A DNA stretch of 64,000 bases from Frondihabitans sp. PhB188 (GCF_003752365.1 NZ_RJUO01000001.1:124001-188000); one strand, 5' to 3'. Positions 41,371-51,348 are shown, numbered from the stretch's first letter. Notes: generated by a model not told the origin, from the letters alone. Translations and numbers: made by a program.

Positions 41371-41750
41371 CGCGAGGTGGCCGTGGGCGTCGGCCCGCGC
41401 GGCGGGGCCTGACGGCGCGGGCCATTTCGCGGTGCGCGGCGGGTCCCGACGGCGCGGACCATCTCGCGGGGTGGCCGTGCGCGTCGGCCCGCGCGGCGGG
41501 GCCTGGCGGCGCGGGCCATCTCGCGAGGCGCGGCGGGAGCGACATCGCGGGCCATTTCGCGAAGTGGCCGTGGGCGTCGGCTCGCGCGGCGGGGCCCGAC
41601 GGCGTGGGCCATCTCGCGGTGCGCGGCGGGGCGTGACGGCGCGGGCCATCTCGCGAGATGGCCGTGCGCGTCGGCCCGCGCGCCCGGGCCCGACGGCGCG
41701 GGCCATCTCGCGGGGCGCGGCGGAGCCTGACGGCGCGGGCCACCTCGCGG
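41371..41750. repeat. Array of 61-bp palindromic elements, cluster A
   Basis: Four exact 61-bp units at 41371-41431, 41465-41525, 41558-41618 and 41652-41712, spaced about 94 bp apart, with extra right-arm fragments between and after them. Each has 12-bp ends CGCGARRTGGCC-like and GGCCATYTCGCG. It fills the gap between the convergent ABC-2-like and MFS genes, and no gene is credible there. Confidence 0.85.
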
Positions 41751-41763
41751 AGGGCGACGCCGC

Positions 41764-43179
41764 CTACGCCACGCGGTGGTCGATGCTCAGCACCGGCACG
41801 TGGTGGCGCACCCGCACGTGCAGCGCCAGGTGCCCGCGGCGCGCCAGCATCACGCCGGCGAAGACGGCCGCGAGCGCCGGCACCCCGCCCGACACCATCA
41901 TGCCGACGTGCACGCCGAAGCTCTGGACGATCCAGCCCATCAGCGGCCCGCCGACGGCCTGACCACCGAGCAGCACGAGGATGTACAGCGACATCACGCG
42001 GCCGCGCACGCCGATGTTCGACGACATCTGCACGAGCGAGTTCGACGCGGTCTGGAACAGCAGCGCCGACATGCCGACGCCGATGAGCACGACGGCGAAC
42101 GCGACGATGTTCGGCATGAGCCCGCCGGCCGCCTGGATGACCCCGGTGACGCCGACGCCGATGACGACGGTGCGGAGCCGCAGGTTGGCGCGCCGGGTCG
42201 ACAGCAGCGCACCGGTGAGGGCGCCGACCGCGACCATGGAGTTGAACAGGCCGTAGCCGCCCGCGCCGACCTTGAACACGACGTCGGCGTACGAGGCGAG
42301 CAGCACCGGCATCGTGAGGCCGAACACGGCGAACACGGCGACCAGAAACACCGGCCAGATGATCGTCGGCTTGCCGACGGCGTAGGCGAGGCCGGCCTTG
42401 AGCGCGCCCTTCTGGCGCGGCGCGGGAGCGGTGCGGAACATCTCTCCGGCCCGGAGCAGCGACAGCATGCCGACCACGAGCAGGCAGGCCGCGCCGTTGA
42501 TGACGAACGCCCAGCCGGCGCCGACCGCGAGCAGCAGGACCCCCGCGATAGCCGGGCCGATCATGCCGCCGAGCTGGAACACCGACGAGTTGACGCTGAT
42601 CGCGTTGCGGAGGTTCTTCGGGCCGACGAGCTCGGTCACGATCACCTGGCGGGCGGGGTTGTCGATGACGGTGACGAGACCGGTGACGAAGGCGATGCCC
42701 CAGACCATCCAGGCCTCGACGACACCCGAGAGGGTCAGGGCCGCGAGGCCGATCGAGAGCACGGCGAAGACCGACTGCGTGATCATCATCAGCATGCGCT
42801 TCGAGACCCGGTCGACGAGCACGCCGCCGAGGAGGCCGAACATGATCATCGGGGCGAACTGCATGGCGACGGTGATGCCGACGGCGGTGGCGCTGCCGGT
42901 GAGCTCGAGCACGAGCCAGTCCTGAGCGACGCGCTGCATCCAGCCGGCGGTCATGGCGACCATGTTGCCGGCCGTCCAGACGCGGAAGTTGCGGACGGAG
43001 AGGGCGATGAAGGTGTGACGCCACGGCGGGCGCTCGGTCACGATCGTGAGCGGTTCGGTAGGGGGGAAGGCAGTCGACGTCGACGATGTCACAGAGAGGT
43101 TTCCAGAGGTCGTGGTGCGAGAGGGAAGATCTCCTTCCACGCTAGGTTCGTCGTTGTCATTCTGTTCCCCTATGGCCAT
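41764..43179 (-). CDS. MFS transporter (EntS/MFS_3-like)
   Basis: A major facilitator with about 12 helices. An N-terminal helix S-V-R-N-F-R-V-W-T-A-G-N-M-V-A follows an unusually long, polar N-terminus (about 55 residues). An internal loop carries G-G-V-L-V-D-R-V-S-K-R after helix 2, as in this group. Likely a drug or metabolite exporter. The start is uncertain: the LysR gene diverges only 38 bp away, so a later GTG (43140 or 43092) may be used and leave room for two promoters. It pairs with the divergent LysR regulator. Confidence 0.8.
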   Translation of the reverse strand: MAIGEQNDNDEPSVEGDLPSRTTTSGNLSVTSSTSTAFPPTEPLTIVTERPPWRHTFIALSVRNFRVWTAGNMVAMTAGWMQRVAQDWLVLELTGSATAVGITVAMQFAPMIMFGLLGGVLVDRVSKRMLMMITQSVFAVLSIGLAALTLSGVVEAWMVWGIAFVTGLVTVIDNPARQVIVTELVGPKNLRNAISVNSSVFQLGGMIGPAIAGVLLLAVGAGWAFVINGAACLLVVGMLSLLRAGEMFRTAPAPRQKGALKAGLAYAVGKPTIIWPVFLVAVFAVFGLTMPVLLASYADVVFKVGAGGYGLFNSMVAVGALTGALLSTRRANLRLRTVVIGVGVTGVIQAAGGLMPNIVAFAVVLIGVGMSALLFQTASNSLVQMSSNIGVRGRVMSLYILVLLGGQAVGGPLMGWIVQSFGVHVGMMVSGGVPALAAVFAGVMLARRGHLALHVRVRHHVPVLSIDHRVA

Positions 43180-43217
43180 AATCAAGGTCATTGGCTTTCG
43201 TAATGCGAGGAGACCGC

Positions 43218-44075
43218 GTGTACGACCCGACCCTGCTCCGCACCTTCCTCGTCGTCGCCGAGACGCACAGCTTCACGCAGGCCGCGCAGCGCCTGGCCAT
43301 CAGCCAGCCGACGGTGAGCCAGCACGTCTCGAAGCTCGAGAAGGCGGCCGGCCGCGTGCTCGTCGCCCGCGACACCCGCGAGGTCGCGCTGACCGACAAC
43401 GGCGACGCCATGGCCGGGTTCGCCCGTACGATCCTGGCCGCGCACGCGGCGGCGGAGAGCTACTTCTCGGGCTCGGCGATGCGGGGGCGGCTGAGGTTCG
43501 GCGCGGCGGACGACCTGGCTATCACGCAGCTGCCGCGGATCCTGCGCCACTTTCGCCAGCTCTACCCCCAGATCAACCTGGAGCTGACCGTCAACCAGTC
43601 GATGCCCCTGCGGCGGCGCCTCGCGTCGGGTCACCTCGACCTCATCTTCGTCAAGCAGAACGCGGGGGAGTTCGACACCGGCACGCGGGTGGCCGGCGAC
43701 CCGATGGTGTGGATGGCGCAGGAGCGGATGCAGCTCGACCCCGACCAGCCGGTTCCGCTGATCACCTACCAGGGGCCCAGCCTCAGCCGGCAGATGGCGA
43801 TCGACGCGCTGGAGGCCGCGGGCCGCACCTGGCGGATCACCTGCAACACGCGCGACGTGAACGGGATCCTGGCGGCGGTGCGCGCCGGCATCGGGGTGGC
43901 GGCGTTCCCGTACTCGCTGATCCCGTCCGACCTGGTGAAGGTGTCGGTGCGGTTCGCGCTGCCCGACCTGGGCGACGTCGACTACGTGCTGCAGGCGAAT
44001 CCGTCGGCCGCGCGCGAGCCGGTCGAGGCCCTGACGAGCGCGATCCTGAGTCGCGGTGTCAGCCGGGCGGAGTGA
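43218..44075 (+). CDS. LysR family transcriptional regulator
   Basis: A 285-residue regulator with the LysR helix-turn-helix at residues 1-60 (L-R-T-F-L-V-V-A-E-T-H-S-F-T-Q-A-A, then S-Q-P-T-V-S-Q-H-V-S-K-L-E). A periplasmic-binding-like effector domain follows (about 85-280). I prefer the GTG at 43218 because GAGGAGA lies five bases upstream. ATG or TTG codons further 5' would also be in frame. It is divergent from the MFS transporter and probably controls it. Confidence 0.8.
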   Translation: MYDPTLLRTFLVVAETHSFTQAAQRLAISQPTVSQHVSKLEKAAGRVLVARDTREVALTDNGDAMAGFARTILAAHAAAESYFSGSAMRGRLRFGAADDLAITQLPRILRHFRQLYPQINLELTVNQSMPLRRRLASGHLDLIFVKQNAGEFDTGTRVAGDPMVWMAQERMQLDPDQPVPLITYQGPSLSRQMAIDALEAAGRTWRITCNTRDVNGILAAVRAGIGVAAFPYSLIPSDLVKVSVRFALPDLGDVDYVLQANPSAAREPVEALTSAILSRGVSRAE

Positions 44076-44085
44076 GATCGTCGTC

Positions 44086-44451
44086 ATGACCCGTCTCGCC
44101 GCATCCCTCGTCGCCCTGCTGGGCACGTCGGGCACCCTGCACTTCGCTCGCCCTCAGACCTTCGACGGAATCGTGCCGAGATCCCTGCCGGGCACCGCCC
44201 GCACCTGGACGCACCTGTCGGGCGCAGCCGAGCTGGTCTGCGCGGCGGCCCTCGCCATGCCGCGCACCCGGCGTCTCGGCGGGGTGCTGACGGCCGCGCT
44301 GTTCGTGGCGGTGTTTCCCGCGAACGTGACGATGGCCGTCGGCGCCCTCCGGAGCCCGCGCGCATCGAACCGGCGCAGGGCGATCGCCGTGGTGCGCCTG
44401 CCGCTGCAGGTTCCGCTCGTCGTCGCGGCTCTCCGCGCGGGTCGCTCGTAA
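44086..44451 (+). CDS. DoxX-like small membrane protein
   Basis: A 121-residue protein with four hydrophobic segments. T-S-G-T-L-H-F-A-R-P near the start and L-S-G-A-A-E-L-V-C-A-A-A-L-A fit a DoxX-like fold. F-P-A-N-V-T-M-A-V lies in the third helix. It is 11 bp after LysR on the same strand but without an obvious coupled start, so operon membership is uncertain. Function unknown. Confidence 0.65.
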   Translation: MTRLAASLVALLGTSGTLHFARPQTFDGIVPRSLPGTARTWTHLSGAAELVCAAALAMPRTRRLGGVLTAALFVAVFPANVTMAVGALRSPRASNRRRAIAVVRLPLQVPLVVAALRAGRS

Positions 44452-44513
44452 CGGAGTGTCAACGTCGCCATACTGGTGTTTCCGCTGATCGCGCCTCACC
44501 CCCTGGAGTTCCA

Positions 44514-46679
44514 ATGCCGAAACTCGTCCACCTCCGTTCGTCCGGAGTCAGCCTGCTCGTCGACATCGCCGACGCCGCGCTGCCGGCGATCGTCCACTGG
44601 GGCGCCGACCTCGGCGAGCTGACCCGGGCCGACGCCGAGGCGCTCGTGCTGGCCAACGTCGAGGCGCGCACCGGCAACATCGTCGACGACCCGATCCGCC
44701 TGGCCCTGGTGCCCGAGCAGCACGTCGGCTGGGCGGGCAAGCCCGGCGTCGCCGGCAACCGCGACGACGGCTCGGCCTGGGCTCCCGCGTTCACCCCCGA
44801 GTCGTCCACCCTCGACGGCGTGGCCCTCGACGGCGCCGCGCTCGGCGTCTTCGTCGAGGTGGGGGCGGGGCTCCTGGTCGTCGAGGCCCGCGACACGGTC
44901 GCCGGCCTGCTGATCACCGTCGAGCTCGAGCTGCTCGCCTCCGGGCTCGTCCGCGCGCGGGCGACCCTCCTGAACGAGGCCCCTGGCCTGTACCGGGTGC
45001 AGGAACTGAACCTCGCCTTCCCCGTGCCACCCCGGGCGAAGGTGCTTCTCGACTTCGCGGGCCGCTGGGGCAAGGAGCGCGTGCCGCAGCGCAACGACTT
45101 CGCCGTCGGCATCCACGAGCGCGAGGGCCGCAAGGGGCGCACCGGCGCCGATGCGGCGACGGTGCTCAGCGCGGGCGTGCCCGGCTTCGGGTTCCGCCGC
45201 GGCGAGGTGTGGGGCGTGCACACGGCGTTCAGCGGCAACCACCGGCACTACGCCGAGCGCCTCTTCACCGGCGCCGCGGTCGTCGGCGGGGGAGAGTTCC
45301 TGCTTCCCGGTGAGATCAGGCTGGAGCAGGGCGGCGCCTACCGGTCGCCGTGGGTCTACGCGGCCTACGGCGACGGGCTCGACGATCAGGCGGCGCGGTT
45401 CCACCGCTGGCTGCGGTCGCGCGAGCAGCACCCGACGCGGCCGCGCCCGATGACCCTGAACGTGTGGGAGGCCGTCTACTTCGACCACGACCTCGGGCGC
45501 CTGACCGACCTCGCCGACCGCGCGGCCCAGGTCGGCGTCGAGCGGTACGTGCTCGACGACGGGTGGTTCCGCGGGAGGCGCGACGACACCCGCGGACTCG
45601 GCGACTGGTACGTCGACGAGGGCGTCTGGCCCGACGGGCTCGGGCCGCTGATCGATCACGTCAACGGCCTCGGCATGGAGTTCGGGCTGTGGTTCGAGCC
45701 CGAGATGATCAGCGAGGACAGCGACCTGGCGCGCGCCCACCCGGAGTGGATCCTGCAGACCGCAGACCGGCTGCCGGTGCGCGCCCGCAGCCAGCAGGTG
45801 CTGAACCTCGGGATCCCCGAGGCGTTCGACCACATCCTCGAGCGGATGTCGGCGCTGCTCGACGAGTACGCCATCGCCTACATCAAGTGGGACCACAACC
45901 GCGACCTGTTCGACGCGGGCACTCCTCCCGTCGGCGCGCCCGGCGTCCACGCGCAGACGCTCGCCGCCTACGCGCTGATGGACGAGCTGAAGCGCCGCCA
46001 CCCGGGCCTCGAGATCGAGGCCTGCGCGTCGGGCGGCGGCCGCGTCGACCTCGGCGTCATCGAGCGCACCGACCGGGTCTGGGTCTCGGACTGCATCGAC
46101 CCGCTCGAGCGCCAGGACATGAACCGCTGGAGCATGCAGCTGCTGCCGCCCGAGCTGCTCGGCTCGCACATCGGCTCGGGGGTCAGCCACACGACCGGGC
46201 GCGCGCACCCGCTGTCGTTCCGTGCCGGCACGGCGATCTTCGGCCACTTCGGCATCGAGTGGGACCTCCGCCAGGCGCAGGAACTCGAGATGGCCGAGCT
46301 GACCGAGTGGGTCGCGCTCTACAAGCGCTCGCGCGCCCTGATGCACACCGGCGTCGTCGTGCGCTCCGACACCGAGGACCCCACGCTGAACGTGTACGGC
46401 GCCGTGGCGGGCGACCGGTCGGAGGCCCTGTTCTTCGTCGCGTTCACGGGCACGTCGATCACGGCGCCGGCGGGGCGCTTCGTGCTGCCGGGCCTCGACC
46501 CGGCGGCGCGCTACCGCGTCGAGCCGATCCTGATCGGCGAGCCCGAGCCGGGCCTCCGGCCTCCGTCGTGGTGGCCCGGCGTCGACCTGCCGGGGGCTGC
46601 CCTCGCCTCGGCGGGCCTGCAGGCGCCGATGTCGTTCCCCGAGCGCGTCATCCCCCTCCGGGTCACGCGCCTCCCGTGA
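44514..46679 (+). CDS. Alpha-galactosidase (GH36)
   Basis: A 721-residue GH36 enzyme. The N-terminal beta-sandwich runs to about residue 290. The TIM barrel starts near M-T-L-N-V-W-E-A and has D-D-G-W-F, nucleophile Asp460 in I-K-W-D-H-N-R-D and acid/base Asp526 in W-V-S-D-C-I-D-P. A C-terminal beta domain follows. No signal peptide, so it acts inside the cell on alpha-1,6-galactosides such as melibiose or raffinose. A Shine-Dalgarno-like CTGGAG precedes the ATG. No transporter or regulator is directly linked. Confidence 0.9.
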   Translation: MPKLVHLRSSGVSLLVDIADAALPAIVHWGADLGELTRADAEALVLANVEARTGNIVDDPIRLALVPEQHVGWAGKPGVAGNRDDGSAWAPAFTPESSTLDGVALDGAALGVFVEVGAGLLVVEARDTVAGLLITVELELLASGLVRARATLLNEAPGLYRVQELNLAFPVPPRAKVLLDFAGRWGKERVPQRNDFAVGIHEREGRKGRTGADAATVLSAGVPGFGFRRGEVWGVHTAFSGNHRHYAERLFTGAAVVGGGEFLLPGEIRLEQGGAYRSPWVYAAYGDGLDDQAARFHRWLRSREQHPTRPRPMTLNVWEAVYFDHDLGRLTDLADRAAQVGVERYVLDDGWFRGRRDDTRGLGDWYVDEGVWPDGLGPLIDHVNGLGMEFGLWFEPEMISEDSDLARAHPEWILQTADRLPVRARSQQVLNLGIPEAFDHILERMSALLDEYAIAYIKWDHNRDLFDAGTPPVGAPGVHAQTLAAYALMDELKRRHPGLEIEACASGGGRVDLGVIERTDRVWVSDCIDPLERQDMNRWSMQLLPPELLGSHIGSGVSHTTGRAHPLSFRAGTAIFGHFGIEWDLRQAQELEMAELTEWVALYKRSRALMHTGVVVRSDTEDPTLNVYGAVAGDRSEALFFVAFTGTSITAPAGRFVLPGLDPAARYRVEPILIGEPEPGLRPPSWWPGVDLPGAALASAGLQAPMSFPERVIPLRVTRLP

Positions 46680-46758
46680 CCGCGGCGGCCTCGGTCGTGT
46701 GAGGGTCCGGCCACGCCGTAGGCTTGCTGACGGCCATTCCTGAACCTGAGGAGAACCG

Positions 46759-48204
46759 ATGGCGAACCGCGCTCTCTCGACGACCGTCGACACCTACTTC
46801 GAGATCACGAAGCGGGGGTCGACCTGGGGCAGGGAGGTCCGCGGCGGCCTCGTGACCTTCGTCACGATGGCCTACATCGTGATCCTGAACCCCTTGATCC
46901 TCGGCGGCTTCTCGGCCGATCAGGCGTCGAAGGACATCCTCGGCAACTGGCTGCAGAACGCCCAGGTCGGCGCCGTCACGGCCCTGACCGCCGGTGTGAT
47001 GACCATCCTGTTCGGCGTCGTCGCCCGCATGCCGTTCGGCCTCGCGGCGGGCCTCGGCATCAACTCGTTCCTCGCGGTCAGCGTCGTGAAAGACGTCACC
47101 TGGCCCGAGGCGATGGGCCTCGTCGTGATCGAGGGCCTCGTGATCGTGATCCTCGCGGCCACGGGCCTCCGCACCATGATCTTCAAGGCCGTGCCCGCGG
47201 CCCTCAAGACGGCGATCACCGTCGGCATCGGCCTGTTCATCGCGTTTATCGGGCTGGTGGACGCGGGCTTCGTGCGGACGTCGGGGGAGGCATCGCCCCC
47301 GGTGCAGCTCGGCGATGCCGGGTCGATCCAGACGCTGCCGACGATCGTCTTCGTGATCGGCGTGATCGTCATCGGCGTGCTGATGGCCCGCAGGGTCAAG
47401 GCGGCGATCCTGATCGGCATCGTGGCGACGACGATCATCGCCATCATCCTCAACGCGATCTTCAAGGTCCCGGAGTCGCTCGGGACCAACCCGGCAGGCT
47501 GGAACCTCAACGCGCCCGTCCTGCCGACCGGTATCGTCTCTCTGCCCGACCTCTCGCTCGTCGGCCAGTTCGACCTCTTCGGCGCCTTCTCGCGCATCGG
47601 CGGCGTCGCCGCGACGATGCTCGTCTTCACCCTCGTCTTCACGAACTTCTTCGATGCGATGGGCACCATGACCGGCCTCGCCCGCCAGGCGGAGATCGCG
47701 GCCCCCGACGGCACGTTCCTGCGGCTCCGCTCGGCCCTCATCGTCGAGGGCGTGGGCGCCGTGGCCGGAGGCGCATCGTCGGGCTCGTCGAACACGGTGT
47801 TCGTCGAGTCGGCGGCCGGCATCGGCGAGGGCGCCCGCACGGGCCTCGCATCGGTCGTGACCGGCGTGCTCTTCCTGCTCGCGATGTTCCTGACGCCGCT
47901 GACCCAGGTGGTGCCGCTCGAGGTGGCCGCCGCGTCGCTCGTCGTCGTCGGCGCCCTGATGGTGTCGCAGATCCGGCTCATCGACTGGGGCGAGTTCTCC
48001 GTCGCGCTGCCGGTGTTCCTCACCGTCATCGTCATGCCGTTGACGTACTCCATCTCGAACGGCATCGGCGCGGGCTTCATCTCGTGGGTGCTGATCCGAT
48101 CGCTGTCCGGCAAGGCACGCGAGATCAGCCCGCTGCTCTGGATCGTGGCCGTCGGATTCCTCGTCTACTTCGCTCGGGGGCCCATCCAGGCCTGGTTGGG
48201 CTAG
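46759..48204 (+). CDS. NCS2 family purine permease (AzgA-like)
   Basis: A 481-residue protein with about 12-14 membrane helices and the AzgA-like guanine/hypoxanthine permease pattern: T-M-A-Y-I-V-I-L-N-P at the first helix, G-L-A-A-G-L-G-I-N-S-F, F-F-D-A-M-G-T-M-T-G-L-A and G-G-A-S-S-G-S-S-N-T. Likely imports hypoxanthine, guanine or adenine. The strong ribosome site GAGGAG precedes the ATG, and TAGGCT at 46719 gives a leadered transcript. Confidence 0.85.
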   Translation: MANRALSTTVDTYFEITKRGSTWGREVRGGLVTFVTMAYIVILNPLILGGFSADQASKDILGNWLQNAQVGAVTALTAGVMTILFGVVARMPFGLAAGLGINSFLAVSVVKDVTWPEAMGLVVIEGLVIVILAATGLRTMIFKAVPAALKTAITVGIGLFIAFIGLVDAGFVRTSGEASPPVQLGDAGSIQTLPTIVFVIGVIVIGVLMARRVKAAILIGIVATTIIAIILNAIFKVPESLGTNPAGWNLNAPVLPTGIVSLPDLSLVGQFDLFGAFSRIGGVAATMLVFTLVFTNFFDAMGTMTGLARQAEIAAPDGTFLRLRSALIVEGVGAVAGGASSGSSNTVFVESAAGIGEGARTGLASVVTGVLFLLAMFLTPLTQVVPLEVAAASLVVVGALMVSQIRLIDWGEFSVALPVFLTVIVMPLTYSISNGIGAGFISWVLIRSLSGKAREISPLLWIVAVGFLVYFARGPIQAWLG

Positions 48205-48248
48205 CGCGGGGCGCGCGTCGCCCGGCCGGCGCGCCGGCGGCTTCGTGG

Positions 48249-48491
48249 CGCGAGGTGGCCGTGGTGGGCGCGGCCGCGTGGCGCGAGGTGGGCGTGGTGG
48301 GCGCGGCCGCGTGGCGCGAGGTGGCCGTGCGTGTCGTCGGGCCGGCGTCGCGCCGACGCGCAGGGCCATCTCGGGTCGGTCGCGCGGTGCGCCGGTGGGG
48401 CTGCACGCCGTGGTGGGCGCGGCCGCGTGGCGCGAGGTGGCCGTGCGTGTCGTCGGGCCGGCGTCGCGCCGACGCGCAGGGCCATCTCGCG
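48249..48491. repeat. 61-bp palindromic elements, cluster B
   Basis: Two full 61-bp units at 48315-48375 (right end degraded to CGGG) and 48431-48491, plus additional left-arm fragments at about 48249 and 48280. They lie between the convergent NCS2 and DipZ genes. The internal sequences of the two full copies are identical by eye, so the duplication is recent. Confidence 0.85.
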
Positions 48492-48556
48492 GAGGCGACC
48501 GCGCCGGGCGGCGGGCGCCGGGCGGCGGGCGCCGAGCGGCTGGCGCCGCACGCCAC

Positions 48557-49639
48557 CTACCCGAAGGTGAACGAGTAGGCGTCGAGACCCGGCGTGAGGT
48601 GGACCGTGATCATGCCCGTCTCCGCGGCCGACGACGACGCCACCGTGTAGATGTTCGGCGCCCCCGAAACGGCGATCGACTTGCCTCCGACGGTCAGCGT
48701 GCCCGTCCCACCGACGTCGAGGTAGACCTTCGACGCCGTGTAGCTGAGCGTGATCGTCGATCCGGACACGCTCGTCAGCTTCTCGGAGCCGGCCTTCCAC
48801 CGCCCCCCGAGCGCGAACTCGTCGGCGGGCACGGTCGACGGCGTCGTGAAAGTCGCCGTGCCGTTCGCCAGGTCGCGGCTGCCCGCATAGTAGGTCGCCC
48901 GCTTCGTGCCGAGGTAGGTCTCGGGCGACTGCGACGAGTCGGTCGGCGTCGTGTCGGCCACATCGGTCGCCGGCGGCAGGGTCGCCGTCGGATCGGCCGC
49001 GGCGAGGAGCTGCCGGATCATGCCCTCGACGCCGGCATAGTCGCCCTCGCCGACCGACACGTGGCGGATGTCGCCCGACGCGTCGATCAGGTAGTCGGAC
49101 GGCCACGACGTGTTCGCGTAAGCCGACCACGTCTTGTACCCGTTGTCCTGGGCGACGGGGTACGTGATTCCGAGGCGCTTCGCTCCGGCTTTGACGTTCG
49201 AGCCGACGTGCTCGAACGCGTACTCGGGGGTGTGCACGCCGAGCACGACGAAGTCGTCGGCCGAGTAGGTCTTCGACCACTGCTCCACGTGCGCGATCGC
49301 GCGCTGGCAGTTGATGCACGAGTACGCCCAGAAGTCGACGAGCACGACCTTGCCTCGGAGAGACGCCAGGGTGACGGGCTTGTCATCGGCCGTGTTGAAC
49401 CAGCCGGTCAGGCCGGTGAGCGCCGGTGCGGCGCCGCAGTCGCGCAGCGTCTTGGCGACGGTGTATTGAGCCTCCCCCTGGCAGGTCGCGAGGCTGCCGT
49501 CGCCAGCGGAGACACCGGAGCCGCCCGAGACGCCGGTACTCCCGGACGACCCCGACCCCGACCCCGACCCGCTGGCGTCCTGCAGGGCCGACGAGACCCC
49601 GGAGCCGCCGCTCTGCAGCGACTGGTCGAGCGAGGCCGT
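48557..49639 (-). pseudogene. DipZ C-terminal part: thioredoxin-like domain separated from CcdA part by in-frame TAA
   Basis: The reading frame continues directly from the N-terminal CcdA segment after a TAA at 49640-49642. It contains a low-complexity Gly/Ser linker, then a TlpA-like redox domain with W-A-Y-S-C-I-N-C (Cys-Ile-Asn-Cys active site) and a C-terminal beta-rich domain (about the last 140 residues) as in actinobacterial DipZ. There is no usable start or export signal just after the stop, so this half is probably silent unless read-through occurs. A single-base change (TAC to TAA) would explain the break. Confidence 0.7.
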
Positions 49640-50317
49640 TTAGTCGGGGATGGCCCGTTGGATCCCGTCGGTGGCGTTGAACGCGAGCGCGACGGCGAGG
49701 CCCAGCACGACCACGCCGGCGCCGACGCGGATGGCGCGCTGCCGCGTGCGGAACGCCTTGACCCGCTCGGCGACGCCACGGCCGGCGAGCGCGAAGATCA
49801 GGAGGGGCGTGGCGGTGCCGATCGCGAATGCGACGGTGAGCACGACGGTGTCGCCGCCGATCCTGCCGGTCGCCCCCGCCACCGTGATGGCGGCGAGCAC
49901 GGGGCCCGCGCACGGCACGTAGACCGCGCCGAGGATGAGGCCGAGCAGGAACCCGCCGCGGTTGGTGCCGACCTGCCGCTGCGGCACCCACGAGAACGGC
50001 TTCTCGAGCAGGTGCTGGAAGCGCGGCACGATCATGCCGACGCCGAGCAGCACGAGGGCGGCGAGGCCGACCCACCGGATGATGTCCTGCGGCAGCGGCA
50101 GGGCGCTCAGCACGACGGAGCCCAGCAGCGTGAAGACGCTGAAGCTCAGAGCGAGACCCGCTACGACCAGGAACGGACGGCTGCCGACGTCGCGCATGTT
50201 CTCTCTCGCGCCCTGCGCGCCGCCAGACAGGAAGATGACCGGGAGCACCGGCAGGATGCAGGGCGAGATGCCGGTGATCAGACCACCGACGAGCCCCAGG
50301 AAGACGAGGGTAACCAT
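49640..50317 (-). CDS. Cytochrome c biogenesis protein DipZ, N-terminal CcdA-like part
   Basis: A 225-residue CcdA-type membrane domain with six helices, starting M-V-T-L-V-F-L-G and holding [11 protein letters not shown] in the first helix and C-A-G-P-V-L-A-A in the fourth. The two Cys-Pro/Cys-Ala sites are the electron-transfer cysteines. In intact DipZ proteins this domain feeds electrons from thioredoxin to the periplasmic thioredoxin-like half. Here it ends early at A-I-P-D-stop. TACGCT seven bases before the ATG suggests leaderless transcription. Confidence 0.8.
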   Translation of the reverse strand: MVTLVFLGLVGGLITGISPCILPVLPVIFLSGGAQGARENMRDVGSRPFLVVAGLALSFSVFTLLGSVVLSALPLPQDIIRWVGLAALVLLGVGMIVPRFQHLLEKPFSWVPQRQVGTNRGGFLLGLILGAVYVPCAGPVLAAITVAGATGRIGGDTVVLTVAFAIGTATPLLIFALAGRGVAERVKAFRTRQRAIRVGAGVVVLGLAVALAFNATDGIQRAIPD

Positions 50318-50394
50318 CGTGTCGAGCGTACGGCCGGGGCGAGGTGACCACGGGCGTGGGTCGGAGTTCCTGCGCGATTCGTAAGATCTGTCGC

Positions 50395-50409
50395 TCTCAC
50401 AGGGTGAGA
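50395..50409. promoter_or_regulatory. TCTCAC-AGG-GTGAGA palindrome upstream of SDR gene
   Basis: Perfect six-base arms with three-base spacer, 80 bp before the Shine-Dalgarno ATG. A 13-of-15 match to the motif at 52261-52275 before the IclR gene makes a shared regulator likely. Confidence 0.55.
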
Positions 50410-50488
50410 CGACGGCGGGTGCACGGCCGAACCGTTTGGTGTGATCAGTGGACTCCGCGAAGGGCGCGGAGGGTCGAGGAGGACCATC

Positions 50489-51276
50489 ATGAGCACCGAC
50501 GCCAGAAGACCGTCGTCGTCACCGGAGCAGCCCGCGGGATCGGAGAGGGCATCGCCCTCCGTCTTGCGAAAGACGGGCACCACGTCGTCGTCGCCGACCT
50601 CGGCGTGATGGAGAGCGACCTGCACCAGACCGCCAAGGCCATCAACGACGCGGGCGGCACGGCCACGGCCGTCGTCGCCGACGTCACGGACGAGGCCTCC
50701 GTCACCTCGCTGGTCGCCGCCGCCGCCGAAGCCGGAGACGGGCTCGACGCCTTCGTCGCGAACGCGGGCATCGCGCAGGTCGAGGCGCTGCTCGACTACG
50801 ACCTCGCCGACTTCCAGAAGATCCTCGACGTCAACATCACCGGTGTCTTCCTGAGCTACCGCGCCGCCGCGAAGCAGTTCATCGCGCAGGGCACCCCGGG
50901 CAAGATCATCGGCGCCGCGTCGATCGTCGCGTTCCGGCCGTTCGCGTACCTCGGGCCGTACTCGGCGACGAAGTGGGCCGTCCGCGGCCTGACGCAGGCC
51001 GCCGCCATGGAGTGGGCGGAGTACGGCATCACCGTCAACGCCTACGGCCCCGGCATCGTCGGCACGGCGATGTGGGACCTCATCGACGAGAAGCTCGCCG
51101 CCCGCGACGGCCTGCAGAAGGGCGAGGCGCTGGCCGAGAACGCCAAGAGCATCCTGCTCGGCCGCGTCTCGGTGCCGAACGACGTGGCGCAGCTCGTGTC
51201 GTTCCTCGCCGGCCCCGACTCGGACTACATCACGGGGCAGACGATCCTGGTCGACGGCGGGATCCAGTTCTCGTAG
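50489..51276 (+). CDS. SDR family oxidoreductase (acetoin/diacetyl reductase-like), apparent frameshift at the start
   Basis: A classical [20 protein letters not shown], catalytic S and Y-S-A-T-K, and the C-terminal [13 protein letters not shown]. The only ATG with a proper ribosome site (GGAGGACC) is at 50489, but it is one base out of phase with the rest of the gene. Insertion of one base after about 50498 would give M-S-T[10 protein letters not shown]. As written, the gene lacks an in-frame start. Either a natural one-base deletion or a sequence error. Most resembles acetoin reductases, which is inference. Confidence 0.7.
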
Positions 51277-51348
51277 CCGGACGCGGCCGAGACTCCAGCG
51301 TCGGCCGCGAGAAGCGACGTCGAAAGGGCTCGCACCGGAGTCTCGCCG

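Noticed and set aside
40871-41962. Open frames through the 61-bp repeat array after the ABC-2-like gene
   Set aside because: They consist of repeat-derived low-complexity Arg/Gly/Ala residues with no start signal.
48245-50347. Long + strand frame opposite DipZ and through cluster B
   Set aside because: It is antisense to recognisable CcdA/thioredoxin coding sequence and the first part is repeat-derived.
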